31,346 nucleotides of DNA, taken from positions 1-31,346 of the forward strand of contig JBIINK010000026.1 of assembly GCA_044337515.1 (NCBI GenBank). The letters run 5' to 3'. Positions 1-7,592 of this stretch are shown piece by piece. The notes beneath the pieces are model-generated. The model was given only the letters and a program-made list of their open reading frames with translations. It was not told the origin of the DNA and ran no database searches. Positions within the stretch are counted from its first letter, which is position 1; each line of letters begins with the position of its first letter. The stretch comes from CAJBVG01 sp044337515 (GTDB taxonomy: Bacteria; Bacteroidota; Bacteroidia; Sphingobacteriales; Sphingobacteriaceae). A program made the translations under genes and the position numbers.

Positions 1-336
1 CAGGTCGACTCAATAATTGCAGTAATTGTACCTGTAGTTTTGGATACTTCAGCTATTGACTCTATTTTAAATCCAATAATTTATTCCGACACTATTGTAA
101 AAGAGGATGTAAAAGTTATTTTAGATAGTGTTGTAACGAAGTTAGATACAATACAGGTCGACTCAATAATTGCAGTAATTGTACCTGTAGTTTTGGATAC
201 TTCAGCTATTGACTCTATTTTAAATCCAATAATTTATTCCGACACTATTGTAAAAGAGGATGTAAAAGTTATTTTAGATAATGTTGTAATAAAGGCAGAT
301 ACAATAAACGTAGATTCAATAATTGCAACACCAGCA
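1..336 (+). repeat. 153-bp in-frame tandem repeat in OmpA-family gene
   Basis: Copy 1 spans 1-153 and copy 2 spans 154-306. The first 127 bases of the two copies are identical. Differences are at 128/281, 137/290, 138/291, 142/295 and 143/296. A partial, diverged third copy begins at 307 with the same D-S-I-I-A coding. The unit is a multiple of three, so copy-number change keeps the frame. The left end is cut by the window. Confidence 0.95.
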
Positions 337-762
337 GTAAAAGAAGAGATAATAATACCCGCGAATGATACCTTATTACCTGTAATTCAATCTATTTTAA
401 CTATTGACAATCAAAAAGATGAAATCTTTAAAACCATTGTATATTTTAATTTTGATAAATATGAAAGTTTTTTAGATACTAATTCAGCGCTACATAAAAT
501 AATTAATTATATGGCTGTACATCCAAATAAAATAGTTGTTTTAAATGGACATACCGATAAATACGGCCCCTACATGTATAATATAGAGTTGTCTAAAAAG
601 CGTGCAATTATTTTAAGGAGGTATATTATTGCAAAAGGTGTAAATCCTGCACAGATAAAATATGGAATTTACGGAGAAAGTCGTCCTTTAGTAAAACAAC
701 GTAGTAAAAAAGCTTCTGCAATTAATAGAAGAGTTGAAGTATTAGTAATAGATAAAAAGTGA
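1..762 (+). CDS. OmpA-family peptidoglycan-binding protein, 3' part
   Basis: The reading frame is open from base 1, so the gene starts before the window; the in-frame TTG at 40 is not a credible start. The C-terminal ~110 residues form an OmpA C-terminal domain: a NFD strand, GHTD, a NxxLSxxRA helix (here NIELSKKRA, with the arginine that holds diaminopimelate in this fold), GESRP and a closing NRRVEV. Such domains anchor outer-membrane or periplasmic proteins to peptidoglycan. Upstream lies a Val/Ile/Asp-rich segment made of a 51-residue repeat: bases 1-153 and 154-306 differ at only 5 positions, all in the last 26 bases, and a degraded third start follows at 307. The repeats may continue upstream. 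The next gene starts 4 bases after the stop, so the two are probably cotranscribed. The domain call is firm; the function of the repeat region is unknown. Confidence 0.85.
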   Translation, partial: QVDSIIAVIVPVVLDTSAIDSILNPIIYSDTIVKEDVKVILDSVVTKLDTIQVDSIIAVIVPVVLDTSAIDSILNPIIYSDTIVKEDVKVILDNVVIKADTINVDSIIATPAVKEEIIIPANDTLLPVIQSILTIDNQKDEIFKTIVYFNFDKYESFLDTNSALHKIINYMAVHPNKIVVLNGHTDKYGPYMYNIELSKKRAIILRRYIIAKGVNPAQIKYGIYGESRPLVKQRSKKASAINRRVEVLVIDKK

Positions 763-766
763 AATC

Positions 767-2233
767 ATGAAAATTAAATTTTCATTTTTATGGATAATAT
801 TATTAATATTTTATATTCAATTCGTTAGTGCAAATAACCTAATTAGCTCAAGTTTATTAAATTCAAATGGCTATCAGATTACTTTTAAATCTATTGAAAG
901 CAAAGGCAAGCGAGTTTTTTTAGGTAATTTCTATGGAAAATATAATCAATATGTAGATAGTATAAATATAGATACCAATGGAATTGGAGTATTTCATTCA
1001 GTAACAAAACTAAGTCCTGGAATTTATTTTATACAAGACCATAGAAAAATTCAATTATTAGATTTTATAGTTGCTATTAATGAACAGCATATAGTGATAG
1101 AAGAGATTAATTACGAGACAAAATCCTATAAAGTTGAAGGCGGAATAGAAAACACTTTGTATAGTGCATATAACGAATTTGTAAGAAAATCAGTTCCAAA
1201 AATTAATCAACACCGTGCTGAGTTAGTAGCTTCTCATACTAATTTGGATTCGTTGAATATTCAAAAAAAAATACTATCGATAACAATTTCAATAGACCAA
1301 TATCGAGCAAATGTGATTGAAAACAACCCCAATAGTTTATTGGCTAAATACTTTATTGCAATGGGTAGGCCCAACCTTCCAGTCCCATTACCTGAAACAC
1401 TTATAAGCCAATCATCTCAATTAGCATATTTGAAAAATCATTATTGGGATGGTACTTATTTTACGAATTCAGCATTAATTAAAACACCATTTTTCGAAAC
1501 CAAAATAGAAGATTTTTTAAAATATTATATATCACCTACAGCCGATTCTATTATTCCGATTGTAGATAATATGTTATCCTTGGCTAAACAAGATTCAGAA
1601 ATGTATTTATATTTATTATCAAAATTCAGTAATATATACATGAATCCAGCATATTTAGGGCAAGATAAAGTTTTCATTCACTTGTATCAAAATTACTATT
1701 TAAAAGGTGATACGATATTATTAAACGCAAAAGACAAAAAAACAGTTATTCAAATTGCTAATAAATTAATTGCAAATCAATTGGGAGTTAAAGCACCAGA
1801 TTTTATTTTAATTGATACTAAAGGAGAAAGGAAAACATTATACGGAATTGAAGCTAATTATACATTTATCATATTTTGGGATCCAACATGTAATATTTGT
1901 CAGAAAGAATTACCCAGGTTTGATAGTGTTTACCGTACTTCTTGGTATCAGTACGGTTTAAAAGTTATCACTATTTACAATGAAGGGGAACACGAAAATG
2001 AATGGCGAAAATACTTAGCCAATCATGATTTAAACGAGTGGGTAAATTTATATGAGCCGATTGTTGACCACCAAGCAAGAATAAAAAAAGGACTGCCAAC
2101 TTACCAACAATTATATAATTCATATCAAACACCCACAATGTATTTACTAGATAAGGATAAAACAATATTAGCAAAAAAATTAAGCTTAGAACAATTTGAC
2201 TACATGCTGATAGAATTAAATCAAAAAAAATAA
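767..2233 (+). CDS. Secreted TlpA-like thioredoxin-fold protein
   Basis: A 488-residue protein with an N-terminal signal peptide (residues 1-22, hydrophobic core followed by VSA), so it acts in the periplasm or at the cell surface. Residues ~30-130 look like the beta-rich DUF4369-type domain that often precedes thioredoxin domains in Bacteroidetes; the middle is helical. The C-terminal ~150 residues are a thioredoxin/AhpC-TSA fold beginning VKAPDF, with the redox motif W371-D-P-T-C375-N-I-C378 and a later cis-Pro region (QTPTMYLLD). The two cysteines predict disulfide reductase or isomerase activity; the substrate is unknown. It starts 4 bases after the OmpA-family gene, suggesting a shared transcript. 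A DUF5106-type assignment for the middle region is possible. Thioredoxin fold is certain; the family name is moderate. Confidence 0.85.
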   Translation: MKIKFSFLWIILLIFYIQFVSANNLISSSLLNSNGYQITFKSIESKGKRVFLGNFYGKYNQYVDSINIDTNGIGVFHSVTKLSPGIYFIQDHRKIQLLDFIVAINEQHIVIEEINYETKSYKVEGGIENTLYSAYNEFVRKSVPKINQHRAELVASHTNLDSLNIQKKILSITISIDQYRANVIENNPNSLLAKYFIAMGRPNLPVPLPETLISQSSQLAYLKNHYWDGTYFTNSALIKTPFFETKIEDFLKYYISPTADSIIPIVDNMLSLAKQDSEMYLYLLSKFSNIYMNPAYLGQDKVFIHLYQNYYLKGDTILLNAKDKKTVIQIANKLIANQLGVKAPDFILIDTKGERKTLYGIEANYTFIIFWDPTCNICQKELPRFDSVYRTSWYQYGLKVITIYNEGEHENEWRKYLANHDLNEWVNLYEPIVDHQARIKKGLPTYQQLYNSYQTPTMYLLDKDKTILAKKLSLEQFDYMLIELNQKK

Positions 2234-2273
2234 GTTTAATTCAATGCCTCATTTAATCTCGCTATCGTCAACT

Positions 2274-2560
2274 AAAGGAGAGGGACTTTAATACCCGTTT
2301 CGACCCTTCTACATTTCGACCCTTCTACATTTCTACAGTTCGACAATTAGCTTCGCTTCGCTCCGCTGAATCGTGATGTTTTCTACTTTTTTCATATTTC
2401 ATATTATTGTATCACGATTTCGACCCTTCTACATTTCGACCCTTCGACGCTTCGACACTTCTACATTTCTACAGTTCTATATTTCGATATTGCCTCACCC
2501 TAAATCCCTCTCCAAAGGAGAGGGACTTTAATTACTAGTTCGACCCTTCTACATTTCTAC
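2274..2560. repeat. Intergenic pyrimidine-rich phrase repeats
   Basis: This stretch after the thioredoxin gene contains no plausible gene. It is built from short recurring phrases, mainly TTCGACCCTTCTACATTTC and TTCTACAGTTCGA variants, which also occur as TTCGACGCTTCGACAC. Two copies of GGAGAGGGACTTTAAT sit at 2278 and 2517; the second forms a perfect hairpin, CCCTCTCC-AAA-GGAGAGGG, at 2506-2524. A 9-bp inverted repeat, AATCGTGAT (2369-2377) with ATCACGATT (2411-2419), encloses an AT-rich loop. No known element is recognised. Confidence 0.75.
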
Positions 2561-2561
2561 G

Positions 2562-2820
2562 ATCCCGATAGCTATTGGGATGCGCATCTACACCTCGTCT
2601 TACGCCGAGGCAGGCATTTACGCATCTTCGCATCTGCACCTCGTCTTACGCCGAGGCAGGTATTTTCGCTCCCGATAGCTATTGGGATTCGCATTTTTTT
2701 CATCTGCACCTCGTCTTACGCCGAGGCAGGCATTTACGCATCTTCGCATTTGCACCTTTACGCATTTGCACCTCGTCTTACGCCGAGGCAGGCATTTACG
2801 CATTTACAATTTACAATTTA
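2562..2820. repeat. GC-rich dispersed repeat array with small palindromes
   Basis: Four copies of a 24-bp unit, CACCTCGTCTTACGCCGAGGCAGG, start at 2591, 2637, 2707 and 2769. Each has a 5-bp stem CCTCG/CGAGG and is separated by CATTTACGCATCTTCGCATCTG-type phrases. Two copies of a near-perfect palindrome, TCCCGATAGCTATTGGGA, lie at 2563-2580 and 2670-2687. A fifth unit, inverted and with one changed loop, is far away at 30926-30948, so the element is dispersed. Open frames through this block merely translate the repeat. Confidence 0.85.
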
Positions 2821-2847
2821 TTTAAAAAGTATTAATTCCTAAATAAG

Positions 2848-2860
2848 AATGATTATCATT
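2848..2860. promoter_or_regulatory. Fur/PerR-type operator upstream of perR-katG
   Basis: AATGATTATCATT is a perfect 6-1-6 inverted repeat 29 bases before the perR start codon. It equals the central 13 bases of the classical Fur-box 19-mer read on the other strand, and resembles PerR boxes. Autoregulation of the perR-katG operon is the simplest reading. The sequence is seen directly; binding is inferred. Confidence 0.75.
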
Positions 2861-2889
2861 GTAGGACAATTTCCAATCCTTCACAAAAA

Positions 2890-3312
2890 ATGAATAATTT
2901 TTTAAGAGAAAAACTTCAAGAAAAAGGGCTTAAAGTAACACCACAGCGTGTGGCTATTTATGAGGCAATTGTTAAGTTGAAAAATCACCCTACAGCTGAA
3001 AATGTAATCGAATACATCAAAGAAAATCACCCTAATATTTCTGTGGGTACTGTTTATAATGTCTTAGATTCTTTAGTCGAAAATAAACTAATTAAAAAAG
3101 TAAAAACAGAAAAAGACATCATGCGTTATGATTCTATATTATCTAATCATCATCATTTGTATTGTGCCGAAACAGATAGGATAGAGGATTATGTAGATGA
3201 AAAGCTGAATACACTTATAAATGAGTATTTCGAAAGTAATAAAATTAAAAACTTCAAAGTTCAAGACATTAAACTTCAGATAACTGGAAAATTTAACAAC
3301 ACTATTAAATAA
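2890..3312 (+). CDS. perR: PerR-like peroxide-sensing Fur-family repressor
   Basis: A 140-residue Fur-family regulator with an N-terminal winged helix (TPQR...VGTVYNVLDSLVE) and a C-terminal metal/dimer domain. All five regulatory metal ligands of Bacillus PerR are present at matching spacing: H33, D81, H87, H89 and D100. The aspartate at position 81 argues for PerR rather than Fur. In PerR, Fe(II)-catalysed oxidation of the histidines releases DNA under peroxide stress. Only one cysteine (C92, in HHHLYC) occurs in the whole protein, so the Cys4 structural zinc site of most PerR/Fur proteins is absent. katG begins 7 bases downstream, and a Fur/PerR box lies 29 bases upstream, so this is very likely a self-regulated peroxide-response operon. 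Confidence 0.88.
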   Translation: MNNFLREKLQEKGLKVTPQRVAIYEAIVKLKNHPTAENVIEYIKENHPNISVGTVYNVLDSLVENKLIKKVKTEKDIMRYDSILSNHHHLYCAETDRIEDYVDEKLNTLINEYFESNKIKNFKVQDIKLQITGKFNNTIK

Positions 3313-3319
3313 TATAAAC

Positions 3320-5491
3320 ATGAGCGATTCAAATGAAAGCAAATGTCCATTTCCACACGGACAAATGAAACAAACTGCAGGTACTGGAACATCAAATAAA
3401 GATTGGTGGCCTAACCGATTAAATTTAGGAATCCTTCGTCAGCATTCTAACTTGTCGGATCCAATGGATAAAGGATTTAACTATGCCGAAGAGTTTAAGA
3501 AATTAGATTTGAAAGCTATTAAAAAAGACATTTTTGATTTAATGACTACTTCGCAAGATTGGTGGCCTGCTGATTATGGTCATTACGGACCATTGTTTAT
3601 CCGTATGGCTTGGCACAGTGCTGGTACTTATCGTATATCTGATGGTCGTGGTGGTGCTGGTACAGGTAATCAACGTTTTTCTCCAATTAATAGCTGGCCT
3701 GATAATGGTAACCTAGATAAAGCGCGCTTTTTGCTTTGGCCAATTAAACAACAATATGGCAACAAAATTTCTTGGGCCGATTTAATGATTTTAGCGGGTA
3801 ACTGTGCATTAGAATCTATGGGTTTTAAAACTTTCGGATTTGCAGGTGGTCGTGAAGATATTTGGGAACCAGAACAAGACATAAACTGGGGAAATGAAAC
3901 AGAATGGTTAGGTGATAAAAGATATAAAGGGGATAGAGAATTAGATAATCCATTAGCTGCAGTGCAAATGGGTTTAATTTATGTAAATCCAGAAGGTCCT
4001 AACGGTGAACCTGATCCATTGGCATCAGGAAAAGACATTCGTGAAACCTTTGCTCGTATGGCAATGAATGATGAAGAAACAGTTGCATTAGTTGCAGGTG
4101 GACATACTTTTGGTAAAGCTCATGGTGCTGCAAGTGCTAGTCATGTTGGTCGCGAACCAGAAGCTTCTAGTCTTGAAGATATGGGTATGGGTTGGTTAAA
4201 CAGCTACGGATCGGGTAAAGGTGGCGACACTATTACCAGTGGTATTGAAGGAGCTTGGAAACCAAATCCTACTACTTGGGATAATGGTTATTTTGAAACA
4301 CTCTTTAACTACGAATGGACGTTAGTAAAAAGTCCAGCAGGTGCTCATCAATGGAAAGCTGTTGGTGAAAATGCAGATACACTTGTAGAGGATGCTCACG
4401 ATCCCAACAAGCGACACGCTCCAATGATGACTACAGCTGATATGGCTCTAAAATTGGATCCGATTTATGGACCGATTTCAAAACGTTTCTTAGAAAATTT
4501 CGACGAATTTGCTGATGCTTTTGCGAGAGCATGGTTTAAATTAACACATAGAGATATGGGGCCAATTGCTCGTTACTTAGGTTCAGAAGTTCCTACTGAA
4601 GAGTTAATTTGGCAGGACCCAATTCCTACAGGTAATAAGGATTTATCTGATTCGGAAATTGCTACTTTAAAAGAAATAATTCTTGGTAGTGGATTAACTG
4701 TTTCGCAATTAGTTTCTACTGCTTGGGCTTCTGCTTCTACATTCCGTGGATCAGATAAACGTGGTGGAGCCAATGGTGCTCGTATTCGCTTAGAGCCTCA
4801 AATTAACTGGGAGGCTAACAACCCAACACAATTAAAAAATGTATTGACTGTTTATGAAAACATTCAGAAAGATTTTGGAAAAAATGTTTCTATCGCAGAT
4901 TTAATTGTATTAGGTGGATGTGCTGCTATTGAAAAAGCTGCTAAGAATGCAGGTCATAATGTAGCGGTTCCATTTACACCAGGAAGGGGAGATGCAACAT
5001 TAGAACAAACTGATGTAGCATCGTTCGCAGTATTAGAACCTAAAGCTGATGGTTTTAGAAATTATAGAAATGCAAATTGTGTTTCTGTAACGGAAGAAAT
5101 GTTAGTTGACAAAGCTCAATTGTTAACCTTAACAATACTAGAAATGACAGCCTTAGTGGGTGGTTTGAGAGTATTGAATACAAACTTCGACGGCTCTAAA
5201 CACGGTGTATTTACTAATGCTACCGATACACTAAGTAATGATTTCTTTGTTCATTTATTAGACTTAGGAACTACTTGGAAAGCTACAAATGATAAAGGCG
5301 AAATCTTTGTTGGGTCTAATCGTACTACAGGAGAACCTAAATGGACAGCCACTAGAGCTGATCTTGTTTTTGGTTCAAATTCTGAATTACGTGCTATTGC
5401 AGAAGTATTTGCTAGCAACGACTCTAAAGAGAAATTTGTAAAAGACTTTGTTGCTGCGTGGAATAAAGTAATGAACTTAGATCGATTTTAA
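3320..5491 (+). CDS. katG: Bifunctional catalase-peroxidase KatG
   Basis: A 723-residue, full-length, heme-dependent catalase-peroxidase with the two tandem peroxidase-like halves of the family. It degrades hydrogen peroxide and has peroxidase activity in the cytoplasm. The distal pocket R95-W98-H99 lies in IRMAWHSAGTYR. The proximal heme ligand H262 lies in GGHTFGKAHG. The Trp98-Tyr221-Met247 crosslinked triad needed for catalase activity is in place, with the same spacings as Mycobacterium tuberculosis W107/Y229/M255/H270. No signal peptide is present. The ATG at 3320 follows perR by 7 bases and gives the usual N-terminus (CPFPHG). A strong terminator follows at 5509-5544, closing the two-gene operon. 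Confidence 0.98.
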   Translation: MSDSNESKCPFPHGQMKQTAGTGTSNKDWWPNRLNLGILRQHSNLSDPMDKGFNYAEEFKKLDLKAIKKDIFDLMTTSQDWWPADYGHYGPLFIRMAWHSAGTYRISDGRGGAGTGNQRFSPINSWPDNGNLDKARFLLWPIKQQYGNKISWADLMILAGNCALESMGFKTFGFAGGREDIWEPEQDINWGNETEWLGDKRYKGDRELDNPLAAVQMGLIYVNPEGPNGEPDPLASGKDIRETFARMAMNDEETVALVAGGHTFGKAHGAASASHVGREPEASSLEDMGMGWLNSYGSGKGGDTITSGIEGAWKPNPTTWDNGYFETLFNYEWTLVKSPAGAHQWKAVGENADTLVEDAHDPNKRHAPMMTTADMALKLDPIYGPISKRFLENFDEFADAFARAWFKLTHRDMGPIARYLGSEVPTEELIWQDPIPTGNKDLSDSEIATLKEIILGSGLTVSQLVSTAWASASTFRGSDKRGGANGARIRLEPQINWEANNPTQLKNVLTVYENIQKDFGKNVSIADLIVLGGCAAIEKAAKNAGHNVAVPFTPGRGDATLEQTDVASFAVLEPKADGFRNYRNANCVSVTEEMLVDKAQLLTLTILEMTALVGGLRVLNTNFDGSKHGVFTNATDTLSNDFFVHLLDLGTTWKATNDKGEIFVGSNRTTGEPKWTATRADLVFGSNSELRAIAEVFASNDSKEKFVKDFVAAWNKVMNLDRF

Positions 5492-5508
5492 TTTGAATTA
5501 TTCGAAAT

Positions 5509-5544
5509 AAAAAAATGCCTCTTGGAAACAAGAGGCATTTTTTT
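5509..5544 (+). terminator. Rho-independent terminator after katG
   Basis: The stem AATGCCTCTT / AAGAGGCATT (5514-5523 and 5530-5539) has a 6-base loop and is flanked by an A-run and a T-run that extend the pairing. It could work in both directions. Confidence 0.9.
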
Positions 5545-5554
5545 ATGATAACTA

Positions 5555-5719
5555 CTTGTAAATTGTAAATTGTAAATTCTAAATTGAATTTGATAATTAA
5601 TTAATTGTCCAGTGTCCAGAGTCAAGTGTCCAGTGTCTTTTGTCCAGTCACCAGTTTTTCAACTCAAAATTCACAACTGCCTTTTTTTAACTTAGAATTT
5701 AGAATTTAAAATTTAGAAT
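5555..5719. repeat. AT-rich phrase repeats between katG and the HxlR gene
   Basis: No gene is seen. The stretch holds TTGTAAATTGTAAATTC, several GTGTCCAGTGTC-type words and TTAGAATTTAGAATTT words. The GTCCAGTGTC words are the reverse complement of the GACACTGGAC words in the arrays at 6890-7130 and 7935-8130, so the same family is here in the opposite orientation. Confidence 0.8.
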
Positions 5720-6046
5720 TTATAAAGCAAACTCTTGTCCCCAACTATGCAAGGAAATAATACTTGGCATTAATTTTTCACCTTTTTTTGTCAATGCATA
5801 TTCAACAGTTGGAGGTACGGTAGCAAAAACTTCTCTTGTTATAATTTCATTTGCTTCCATGTTTTTCAATTCCTTCACCAACATTCTGGTATTTATTCCT
5901 TCTACATTTCTCTCTAATTCTTTAAAACGCATTTTGCCTTTTGATAAATGGTAGATGATAGGCATTGCCCATTTTCCACCAATAATATCTAAAACTTCTT
6001 TTAAAGTACATGTTTTTCCGTACACTGTCATTTTATTTTTAGCCAT
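5720..6046 (-). CDS. HxlR-family winged-helix regulator
   Basis: A 108-residue protein with the full HxlR (YodB/HypR/QorR) signature: C13 followed by a helix, GGKWAMPIIYHLSKGKMRFKEL, then INTRMLVKELKNME as recognition helix and wing, then VEYALTKKGEKLMPSI. It binds DNA as a dimer. The only cysteine, C13, matches the N-terminal redox-sensing cysteine of YodB/HypR, which sense quinones, diamide or disulfide stress, so a redox role is plausible but not proven. The gene is divergent from a small membrane protein gene and probably controls the shared 136-base intergenic region, which contains inverted repeats. Such regulators commonly control themselves and the adjacent divergent gene. Confidence 0.9.
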   Translation of the reverse strand: MAKNKMTVYGKTCTLKEVLDIIGGKWAMPIIYHLSKGKMRFKELERNVEGINTRMLVKELKNMEANEIITREVFATVPPTVEYALTKKGEKLMPSIISLHSWGQEFAL

Positions 6047-6068
6047 AACGTATTGAATTTGCTTATTG

Positions 6069-6120
6069 CTTTACTTTAGGTTACTACTGTACATTCGTGT
6101 AACTACTTTCAAAAGTAAAG
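6069..6120. promoter_or_regulatory. Candidate HxlR operator region
   Basis: Two nested inverted repeats lie between the divergent genes: CTTTACTTT (6069-6077) with AAAGTAAAG (6112-6120), a perfect 9-bp pair, and GTTAC (6080-6084) with GTAAC (6099-6103). Position and symmetry suit a dimeric repressor, but binding is inferred and neither pair matches a consensus I can name. Confidence 0.45.
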
Positions 6121-6182
6121 TAATGGATGTATGTTTGCAAATAATTACTTAGATAAATCAAATTTTCAAAAAAATAATAAAC

Positions 6183-6587
6183 ATGAACGTAAAATTAAAT
6201 TTCAAACAAATCATTTTAGCTGGTGCTAGTGCTGCAGGAGTATCCGTAGTATTCAATGCACTTTTATTTCTAGTCTTTCATTCATTAGGTGTTCTTTCTG
6301 ATACTGTTTTTGTTCAACCAAATGAACCATTAACTATAGTTGCTGTAATCATCTCTAGTGTATTCCCTACATTGCTTGGTGCTTGTGTGTTCTTCTTATT
6401 CGAGAAATACACTAATAATGGTTTTAAACTATTTAGCATTATTGCAATAGTATTAATGTTGCTTTCATTGATTAGTCCTTTTACGGCAATAAAAGATATG
6501 CCAGTTTCTTATGGTATAGTGTTAGATGTAATGCATGTTATTGTTGCATTATCTTTATTATATTTTATTAAAAGAGCTAAAAAATAA
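6183..6587 (+). CDS. Small four-helix membrane protein (DUF6069-like)
   Basis: A 134-residue integral membrane protein with four predicted transmembrane segments, at about residues 8-32, 48-70, 80-100 and 107-128, and a basic C-terminus (KRAKK). The layout resembles the DUF6069 family of unknown function; this is a pattern-based guess. It is transcribed away from the HxlR regulator and followed 21 bases later by the muconolactone-isomerase-like gene, so the three genes look like one small regulatory unit. No catalytic motif is visible. Its biochemical role is unknown. Confidence 0.75.
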   Translation: MNVKLNFKQIILAGASAAGVSVVFNALLFLVFHSLGVLSDTVFVQPNEPLTIVAVIISSVFPTLLGACVFFLFEKYTNNGFKLFSIIAIVLMLLSLISPFTAIKDMPVSYGIVLDVMHVIVALSLLYFIKRAKK

Positions 6588-6608
6588 ATCATACATACAA
6601 ATAATACT

Positions 6609-6875
6609 ATGAACTGTATACAAGCCATTTTAACCATCCACACAGATAACCTTCCACAAAATTTTCAAGAAATTATTAAACACGAGCAAGAAGTAATTGC
6701 CCAATGGAAAGCCGATGGAATTATAGAACATCTATTTTTAAGACAAACCAGAAACGGCGCAGTCATTATCTTTAAAGACATCGACGAAGCAAAAGCGAAA
6801 GAATTAATGGAAACTCTTCCATTATATAAGTTGATGAAGAGTGTGGAGTACTATAACCTTATTAAACAATTTTAA
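6609..6875 (+). CDS. Muconolactone isomerase-like small protein
   Basis: An 88-residue protein with the ferredoxin-like alpha+beta layout of the muconolactone delta-isomerase/dimeric alpha-beta barrel group: an N-terminal strand, a long helix with EQEVIAQWKADGIIEHLFLR, a strand (GAVIIFKDID), a helix (EAKAKELMETLPL) and a final strand. The LPLYKLM segment matches the LPLFPYM region of muconolactone isomerase. No beta-ketoadipate pathway genes are present, so an actual isomerase role is doubtful; proteins of this fold near HxlR regulators often act on quinones or reactive aromatics or are uncharacterised. It probably forms an operon with the preceding membrane protein gene. Confidence 0.7.
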   Translation: MNCIQAILTIHTDNLPQNFQEIIKHEQEVIAQWKADGIIEHLFLRQTRNGAVIIFKDIDEAKAKELMETLPLYKLMKSVEYYNLIKQF

Positions 6876-6889
6876 ATTTTAAATTTTAA

Positions 6890-7206
6890 ATGGATGCTGG
6901 ACAAAAGAAAATTTGAACAATTAGCAAATTTGAACAATTTGAACAATTAGTTCTAGACACTAGACAAAGGACACTGGACAAAAGATAATTTGAACAATTA
7001 GTAAATTTGAACAATTTGATCAATTAGTTCTAGACACTAGACAAAGGACACTGGACAAAAGAAAATTTGAACAATTAGCAAATTTGAACAATTAGTTCTA
7101 GACACTAGACAAAGGACACTGGACAAATAAATAATAACCCAATAACTTATTAATCCAATAACCTAATAACCCAACTTAGAATTTAGAATTTAGAATTTAG
7201 AATTTT
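6890..7206. repeat. Left phrase-repeat array flanking the toxin-antitoxin pair
   Basis: No gene is seen. A ~77-bp composite unit recurs with TTCTAGACAC at 6951, 7028 and 7096 (spacings 77 and 68). It is made of TTTGAACAATTAG phrases plus GACACTAGACAAAGGACAC phrases. The array ends with AATAACCCAATAAC-type words and a TTAGAATTTAGAATTT run. Bases 7108-7198 are identical to 8114-8204 on the other side of higBA. Confidence 0.9.
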
Positions 7207-7207
7207 T

Positions 7208-7231
7208 AAAGTTGCACTTTAAGGCAACTTT
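7208..7231. promoter_or_regulatory. Candidate HigA operator over the higBA promoter
   Basis: AAAGTTGC (7208-7215) and GCAACTTT (7224-7231) are a perfect 8-bp inverted repeat with an 8-base spacer. They overlap the TTG -33 element (7212-7214), the usual arrangement for autorepression by an antitoxin dimer. The symmetry is seen; binding is inferred. Confidence 0.65.
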
Positions 7232-7242
7232 GTGTATATTTG
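7212..7242 (+). promoter_or_regulatory. Bacteroidetes-type promoter for higBA
   Basis: TTG at 7212-7214, 20 bases, then TATATTTG at 7235-7242, an exact match to the TTG / TAnnTTTG consensus of the Bacteroidetes primary sigma factor. The toxin ATG follows the -7 element by only 5 bases, so the transcript would be leaderless or nearly so. Confidence 0.7.
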
Positions 7243-7247
7243 AACAT

Positions 7248-7592
7248 ATGAGTGGGATAAAAGTGAGGGTGGTTACTTTCTATAAAAGTTATTTTGAGGA
7301 TTTTTTTCAAAAACAGAAACCTAAAGTTCAAGAAAAAATTATCTGGACTTTAAGGTTAATTGAAACGCAAAAGAATATACCAACTAATTACCTTAAACAC
7401 TTAGAAGGGACAAATGGTCTTTACGAAATTCGAATACAATTTGGGAATGACATATTTCGAATATTTTGCTTTTTTGATGAAGGGAAAATAATAGTACTTA
7501 CAAATGGTTTTCAAAAAAAGACACAATCAACTCCCCAAACTGAAATTCTAAAAGCACTTAAAATTAAAAAAGAATATGAGCAAGAAAAATAG
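7248..7592 (+). CDS. higB: HigB/RelE-superfamily (Gp49-like) toxin
   Basis: A 114-residue protein of the phage-derived Gp49-like HigB group in the RelE/ParE superfamily, which cleaves mRNA on the ribosome. Recognisable parts are the helical N-terminal half (KVQEKIIWTLRLIE), LKHLEGTNGLYEIRIQFGNDIFRIFCFF, the strand IIVLTNGFQKKTQSTP and a C-terminal helix with EILKAL. The chosen ATG at 7248 is preferred over the in-frame TTG at 7212, because that TTG lies inside the -33 element and operator. The toxin precedes the antitoxin and overlaps it by 17 bases, the order typical of higBA. The pair sits between two related repeat arrays, suggesting it is an acquired cassette. The symbol denotes the family, not demonstrated activity. 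Confidence 0.88.
   Translation: MSGIKVRVVTFYKSYFEDFFQKQKPKVQEKIIWTLRLIETQKNIPTNYLKHLEGTNGLYEIRIQFGNDIFRIFCFFDEGKIIVLTNGFQKKTQSTPQTEILKALKIKKEYEQEK

Noticed and set aside
2575..2835. Open frames on both strands (2575-2835 plus, 2618-2803 minus) coding for repeated SSYAEAGI-like words
   Set aside because: They only translate the 24-bp DNA repeat; there is no start context and no protein-like composition.
6890..7206. CRISPR array
   Set aside because: Repeats are composite, of variable length and AT-rich, with no unique spacers and no cas genes in the window.
7212..7247. TTG start for the toxin at 7212
   Set aside because: The TTG is part of the -33 promoter element and operator; the ATG at 7248 gives a normal HigB length.
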